Source: Mediterranea massiliensis
Lineage (GTDB): Bacteria; Bacteroidota; Bacteroidia; Bacteroidales; Bacteroidaceae
Direction of reading: 5' to 3'
DNA length: 64,000 nucleotides
Assembly (NCBI GenBank): GCA_015060695.1
Contig: SUYA01000001.1
Span: 356,686 to 420,685, forward strand
A program made the translations under genes and the position numbers. Every line of letters begins with the position of its first letter. Position 1 is the stretch's first letter. Below, piece by piece: positions 60,578-64,000 of the stretch. The notes under the pieces were generated by a model, which did not search any database, had not been told where the DNA came from, and worked only from the letters and a program-made list of their open reading frames with translations.

Positions 60578-61534
60578 ATGAAAATTGTAGTTTTAGATGG
60601 CTATACAGCCAACCCCGGCGATTTATCATGGAAAAATTTGGAAGCTTTGGGCGAATGTACCATATATCAACGTACCTCTCCCGAAGAGTTGATAACACGT
60701 GCCGCCGAAGCAGACATTGTACTTACCAATAAAGTAGTCATTGATGAAAAAGCAATGGATGCATTGCCCAATATAAAATATATCGGTGTGTTGGCCACCG
60801 GATACAATGTGGTTGATATAAATGCAGCCAAAGAACGAGGCATAGTAGTTACCAACATTCCGGCATATAGCACCGATAGTGTAGCTCAGATGGTGTTTGC
60901 CCACATTTTGAACATCACACAACAAGTGGAACACTATAGCAACGAAGTACGTGCTGGAGAGTGGAGTCGATGCTCCGATTTCAGTTACACTAACACACCA
61001 CTCATTGAGTTGCGAGGCAAACGCATTGGCATCATCGGATTGGGACATACCGGATATACCACGGCACGCATTGCCATTGGATTCGGAATGGATGTATATG
61101 CATACACGTCTAAATCACACTTCCAACTTCCACCCGAAATAAAAAAGCTACCAATGGATGAGTTGTTCAGCACGTGCGATATAATCAGCCTACATTGTCC
61201 GTTGACAGAAAGCACTTATCATCTGGTAAATGCCGAACGATTAAAAAGCATGAAGCCAACTGCTATTCTTATCAACACAGGACGCGGGCCGTTAATAGAC
61301 GAAAATGCACTTGCCAATGCATTGAACAACAATGAAATATATGCTGCTGGAGTAGATGTACTTTCTCAAGAACCTCCCAGCACCGACAATCCGCTATTGA
61401 GTGCACGCAATTGCTTCATCACCCCACATATTGCTTGGGCTACCGCCGAAGCCAGAGAGCGTCTGCTACAAATAGCCGTAGAAAACGTTCATGCTTTTTT
61501 GAATGGGAAACCCATCAACGTGGTGAACAAATAA
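60578..61534 (+). CDS. D-2-hydroxyacid dehydrogenase (glycerate dehydrogenase-like)
   Basis: A 318-aa NAD-dependent dehydrogenase. The catalytic domain has NKVVIDEKAMDALPNIKYIGVLATGYN and the nucleotide-binding domain GIIGLGHTGYTTARIAIGFGM near residue 150 (GxGxxG). The active-site Arg is in INTGRGPLIDE near 235, the Glu in the following segment and the His in FITPHIAWATAEARERL near 287. This layout with PxxIAWAT fits hydroxypyruvate reductase/glycerate dehydrogenase; the substrate is not certain. The stop is followed by a modest hairpin (61550-61575). Confidence 0.92.
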   Translation: MKIVVLDGYTANPGDLSWKNLEALGECTIYQRTSPEELITRAAEADIVLTNKVVIDEKAMDALPNIKYIGVLATGYNVVDINAAKERGIVVTNIPAYSTDSVAQMVFAHILNITQQVEHYSNEVRAGEWSRCSDFSYTNTPLIELRGKRIGIIGLGHTGYTTARIAIGFGMDVYAYTSKSHFQLPPEIKKLPMDELFSTCDIISLHCPLTESTYHLVNAERLKSMKPTAILINTGRGPLIDENALANALNNNEIYAAGVDVLSQEPPSTDNPLLSARNCFITPHIAWATAEARERLLQIAVENVHAFLNGKPINVVNK

Positions 61535-61548
61535 TAATAAAATAAACT

Positions 61549-61575
61549 TGCCTATTTAGGAACAAATAAATAGGC
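61549..61575 (+). terminator. Weak hairpin after the dehydrogenase gene
   Basis: GCCTATTT and AAATAGGC flank a ten-base loop. There is no T run after it, so termination may be partial. The rest of 61576-61719 is AT-rich with T tracts and CACCTTTG near 61679, a poor relative of a -7 element, before the acyltransferase gene. Confidence 0.4.
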
Positions 61576-61719
61576 ATACACCCCAAAAACCAGCTATTTT
61601 ATTGTTCTAAAAGAGAACAAAACTCGATTATTGCACATAATTTAAAAAAATGTGTCGTTTTTTTCTGTTTTTTTTCGCACCTTTGCCCAACTTTTTGTGA
61701 ATAACATATATAAAATGGG

Positions 61720-63099
61720 ATGAAACAGATAACTAAACATAAAACGCAAAAACCAAGCTTAATATACCGATTGTTCAAAACGTATCTGCGTTTTTTACAT
61801 GATAGGTTATTCTATAGCAAGACTTATACCATTCAGGCCACAAATATCCCCTCCCAAAACAAAGCACTGATGGTGGTATCAAACCACCAAAATTGTTTAA
61901 ATGACCCGTTGGGTATTCTATTTGCAATCAATGATAGGAAACCGTACTTCATTACGCGAGCCAATGTATTTGAACTGCATCCTTTAGCTAACAAATTCCT
62001 GCGCTCAATAGGGCTTTTACCCGCTTTCCGAATGGATTACGAAGGCGAAGCTGCTTTGGGAAAGAATGCCGATATGTTTAAAATAACCGAACGTGAATTA
62101 GTAAACGGTAACACAATAGTGATGTTTCCAGAAGCGGGTCATCAAGACAAACGATGGTTAGGAACCTTCTCTTTCGGATATACCAAATTGGCCTTCGAAG
62201 CGGCTGAAATGGATCAGTTCAAGACTGAGATTCTTATATTGCCAGCTTGTAACCATTATAGCAACTACTTTGGTATTCAAAACCAATTTATGGTAAAGTT
62301 TGGTACACCCATTTCTCTCCAACCCTACTATGAACTTTATAAAACCAAACCACGAACAGCACAAAGAGAGGTAAACAAATTGGTACGAGCACAAATAGAA
62401 GGATTGATGCTCGATATACGTGATTTGGAAAACTACGATGCCATAGACTACTTACGACAAACATACGGCAAGCAATTTGCTAAAATGCAAGGCTATAGCC
62501 CTAAAGAACTGCCCGAAATGCTCCTGTCCGACCGTCAATTGATATCCATATTAGACCAAGAGAAAGAAAAGAATCCGACAGAAATGAAGGAGATTTATAC
62601 AGAGGCACTTCAACTAAAAGCTGAAATGAAAAAATTGGGAATAACAGATGAAGATATAGAGAAAAAGCCTAACGCTATCAAAATAGGACTTTCCGTATTG
62701 GCACAACTCTTCTTATTTCCGCTATGGATATGTTCGCTATGGCCATCACTACCGATGTACGCCATCTCAATGGGACTATTTAGAAAATGCTGTAAAGATC
62801 CTATGTTCGAAGGAACTTTTCTATATGCCATCAATGCATTGTTTTTGCTACCTTTATTTTCATTGATTACCCTCATTTTGGTTGGTATCAATATCGGTTG
62901 GTGGATAGCATTGATTTATGTATTATTGCTCTTCCCTATCTTTATATGGGGCGCATGGAAATACACTAAATGGATGGGGAATAATTATAGGAAAATAAAA
63001 TTATTGACACTGAGAAGTTCAAAGAAACTACAAAAAACACAAACGCTTCGAGATTCTCTATTTAAGAAACTAAATAAAATAACAAGTGTAAATAATTAA
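61720..63099 (+). CDS. PlsC-like glycerolipid acyltransferase with C-terminal membrane domain
   Basis: A 459-aa protein. The acyltransferase domain (about 40-230) has the catalytic His in VVSNHQNCLNDPLG; His and Asp are five residues apart here rather than four, as also read in some other Bacteroidota and eukaryotic glycerol-phosphate acyltransferases. The glycine/glutamate block is VMFPEAGHQDKRW. A charged helical linker (about 250-310) is followed by three or four helices (about 320-430), and a basic C-terminus. The enzyme should acylate a glycerophosphate-type lipid at the inner membrane. It lies 18 bp upstream of a beta-ketoacyl synthase gene, suggesting a link to a special acyl-chain pathway. 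Confidence 0.87.
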   Translation: MKQITKHKTQKPSLIYRLFKTYLRFLHDRLFYSKTYTIQATNIPSQNKALMVVSNHQNCLNDPLGILFAINDRKPYFITRANVFELHPLANKFLRSIGLLPAFRMDYEGEAALGKNADMFKITERELVNGNTIVMFPEAGHQDKRWLGTFSFGYTKLAFEAAEMDQFKTEILILPACNHYSNYFGIQNQFMVKFGTPISLQPYYELYKTKPRTAQREVNKLVRAQIEGLMLDIRDLENYDAIDYLRQTYGKQFAKMQGYSPKELPEMLLSDRQLISILDQEKEKNPTEMKEIYTEALQLKAEMKKLGITDEDIEKKPNAIKIGLSVLAQLFLFPLWICSLWPSLPMYAISMGLFRKCCKDPMFEGTFLYAINALFLLPLFSLITLILVGINIGWWIALIYVLLLFPIFIWGAWKYTKWMGNNYRKIKLLTLRSSKKLQKTQTLRDSLFKKLNKITSVNN

Positions 63100-63116
63100 T
63101 ATTTAAAATATAAGAA

Positions 63117-64000
63117 ATGCAAAACAGAGTTGTTATTACCGGTATGGGCATTTATTCATGTTTAGGTAAAAACCTTGAAGAAGTACGTGAATCACTATAC
63201 ACAGGTAAATCGGGTATTATTTTTGACCCTGTACGCAAGGAAATGGGATTTCGTTCGGCCTTAACAGCCTATTTAGAGATTCCCGACTTAAAGAAAGAAC
63301 TGAGTCGTTCGCAACGCGTCTATATGCCAGAGCAAGCTAAATATGCTTATTGCTCTACCATCGAAGCCTTGCGAAATGCAGGTATAGACCAAGACTATTT
63401 GAATTCGCACGAAGTAGGCTTACTATTCGGTAATGATAGTTCGGCCGAACCTACCGTTTTGGCCGTGGACAAGATGCGCGAAAAGAAGGATACTACACTT
63501 TGTGGTAGCGGTGCTATCTTCCAATCTATGAACTCGACCGTTACCATGAACTTGGGATGTATCTTCAAACTAAAAGGTATCAATCTTACAGTAAGTGGTG
63601 CATGTGCCAGCGGTAGTCACGCCATTGGTTTAGGAGCACTACTCATCCAAAACGGACTACAAGAAATGGTAATTTGTGGAGGAGCGCAAGAAGTAAATCC
63701 TTTCTCGATAGGGTCATTTGATGGCATTTCAGCATTTTCTATCCGCGAAGATGAACCAACCAAAGCCAGCCGCCCCTTTGATCGTGATCGAGACGGTTTG
63801 GTACCGGGAGGAGGTGCTGCTACATTGATATTGGAGAGCTACGAATCGGCCATACGCCGAGGAGCACCCATCTTGGCCGAAGTATTGGGATATGGCTTCT
63901 CTGCCAATGGTGACCACATCTCTTCACCGAATGTAGAAGGACCCAGTCGCTCATTGGAAATGGCTATCCGACGCGCCGGCATAGATATCCGTGAAATTGG
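63117..64000 (+). CDS. Beta-ketoacyl-ACP synthase (KAS I/II type), partial at right edge
   Basis: The frame begins at the ATG at 63117 and is open to the window end (294 codons), so the C-terminal His-His part is missing. It starts MQNRVVITGMGIYSCLG, typical of FabF/FabB-type synthases. The active-site Cys lies in VSGACASGSHAIGLGA near residue 164, and the blocks AFSIREDEPTKASRPFDRDRDGLVPGGGAATLILE are standard. The enzyme condenses malonyl-ACP with an acyl chain. Its place after a PlsC-like gene, away from acpP and fabD-type neighbours as far as is visible, hints at a dedicated acyl or polyene cluster continuing to the right. Confidence 0.92.
   Translation, partial: MQNRVVITGMGIYSCLGKNLEEVRESLYTGKSGIIFDPVRKEMGFRSALTAYLEIPDLKKELSRSQRVYMPEQAKYAYCSTIEALRNAGIDQDYLNSHEVGLLFGNDSSAEPTVLAVDKMREKKDTTLCGSGAIFQSMNSTVTMNLGCIFKLKGINLTVSGACASGSHAIGLGALLIQNGLQEMVICGGAQEVNPFSIGSFDGISAFSIREDEPTKASRPFDRDRDGLVPGGGAATLILESYESAIRRGAPILAEVLGYGFSANGDHISSPNVEGPSRSLEMAIRRAGIDIREI

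Overview
The window looks like chromosomal DNA from Bacteroides in the broad sense (Bacteroidaceae). This rests on the short 286-aa primary sigma factor, promoters of the Bacteroidota type (TTTG-N19-21-TAnnTTTG), a bifunctional fucokinase/GDP-fucose pyrophosphorylase (fkp), a fimbrillin lipoprotein, C10 and C11 cysteine peptidases, DUF3078 and DUF5686 outer-membrane proteins, and weak Shine-Dalgarno sites. The genes are mostly core-genome; I saw no insertion sequence, prophage, CRISPR array or tRNA.

Layout. 1-4261 (minus): a DPP-IV-like S9 peptidase, a predicted outer-membrane barrel protein and an IPT/TIG lipoprotein cut by the left edge. 4366-4905 (plus): a small secreted protein of unknown function. 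4908-19082 (minus): a large tripartite ABC export locus made of an HlyD/MacA adaptor, three pairs of MacB/FtsX-type permeases, one LolD-type ATPase, a TolC-like channel, and an NtrC-type regulator with its sensor kinase. Just upstream (19174-19188) is a sequence that fits the sigma-54 -24/-12 consensus exactly. Behind it are a perfect 16-bp palindrome and a degenerate copy at the right distance for enhancer sites. I infer that the terminal two-component system controls its own operon. 19250-20229 is a repeat-rich intergenic region with an inverted pair of 11-bp tandem arrays, a 14-bp tandem repeat and a cluster of palindromic CTCCCTC/GAGGGAG units.

20230-33823: DUF3078 protein (minus), then yidC, a MATE transporter and an S9 lipoprotein peptidase (plus), then a phosphohexomutase, a C69 dipeptidase and an M23 peptidase (minus), then alanine dehydrogenase (plus). 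34284-41924: fkp (minus), a C10 peptidase and a fimbrillin lipoprotein (plus), then a C11 clostripain-like lipoprotein and a small exported protein (minus). 42048-48613 (minus): rpoD, a DegP/HtrA protease, and a three-gene set for murein-peptide use (transglutaminase-like lipoprotein, L-Ala-D/L-Glu epimerase, NlpC/P60 peptidase). 48797-50497 (plus): the RNase P RNA gene followed closely by a YihY/BrkB membrane protein.

50950-64000: a carboxyltransferase subunit whose C-terminal biotinyl-like domain lacks the biotin lysine (minus), an M16 peptidase (plus), a TRIC-type membrane protein (minus), then a plus-strand series of DUF5686 protein, rarA, a D-2-hydroxyacid dehydrogenase, a PlsC-like acyltransferase and a beta-ketoacyl synthase cut by the right edge.

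The most notable items are the sigma-54-controlled exporter with three permease pairs served by one ATPase, the repeat architecture beside it, and the carboxyltransferase with a biotin-less biotinyl domain. All family calls come from reading motifs; no database search was possible.
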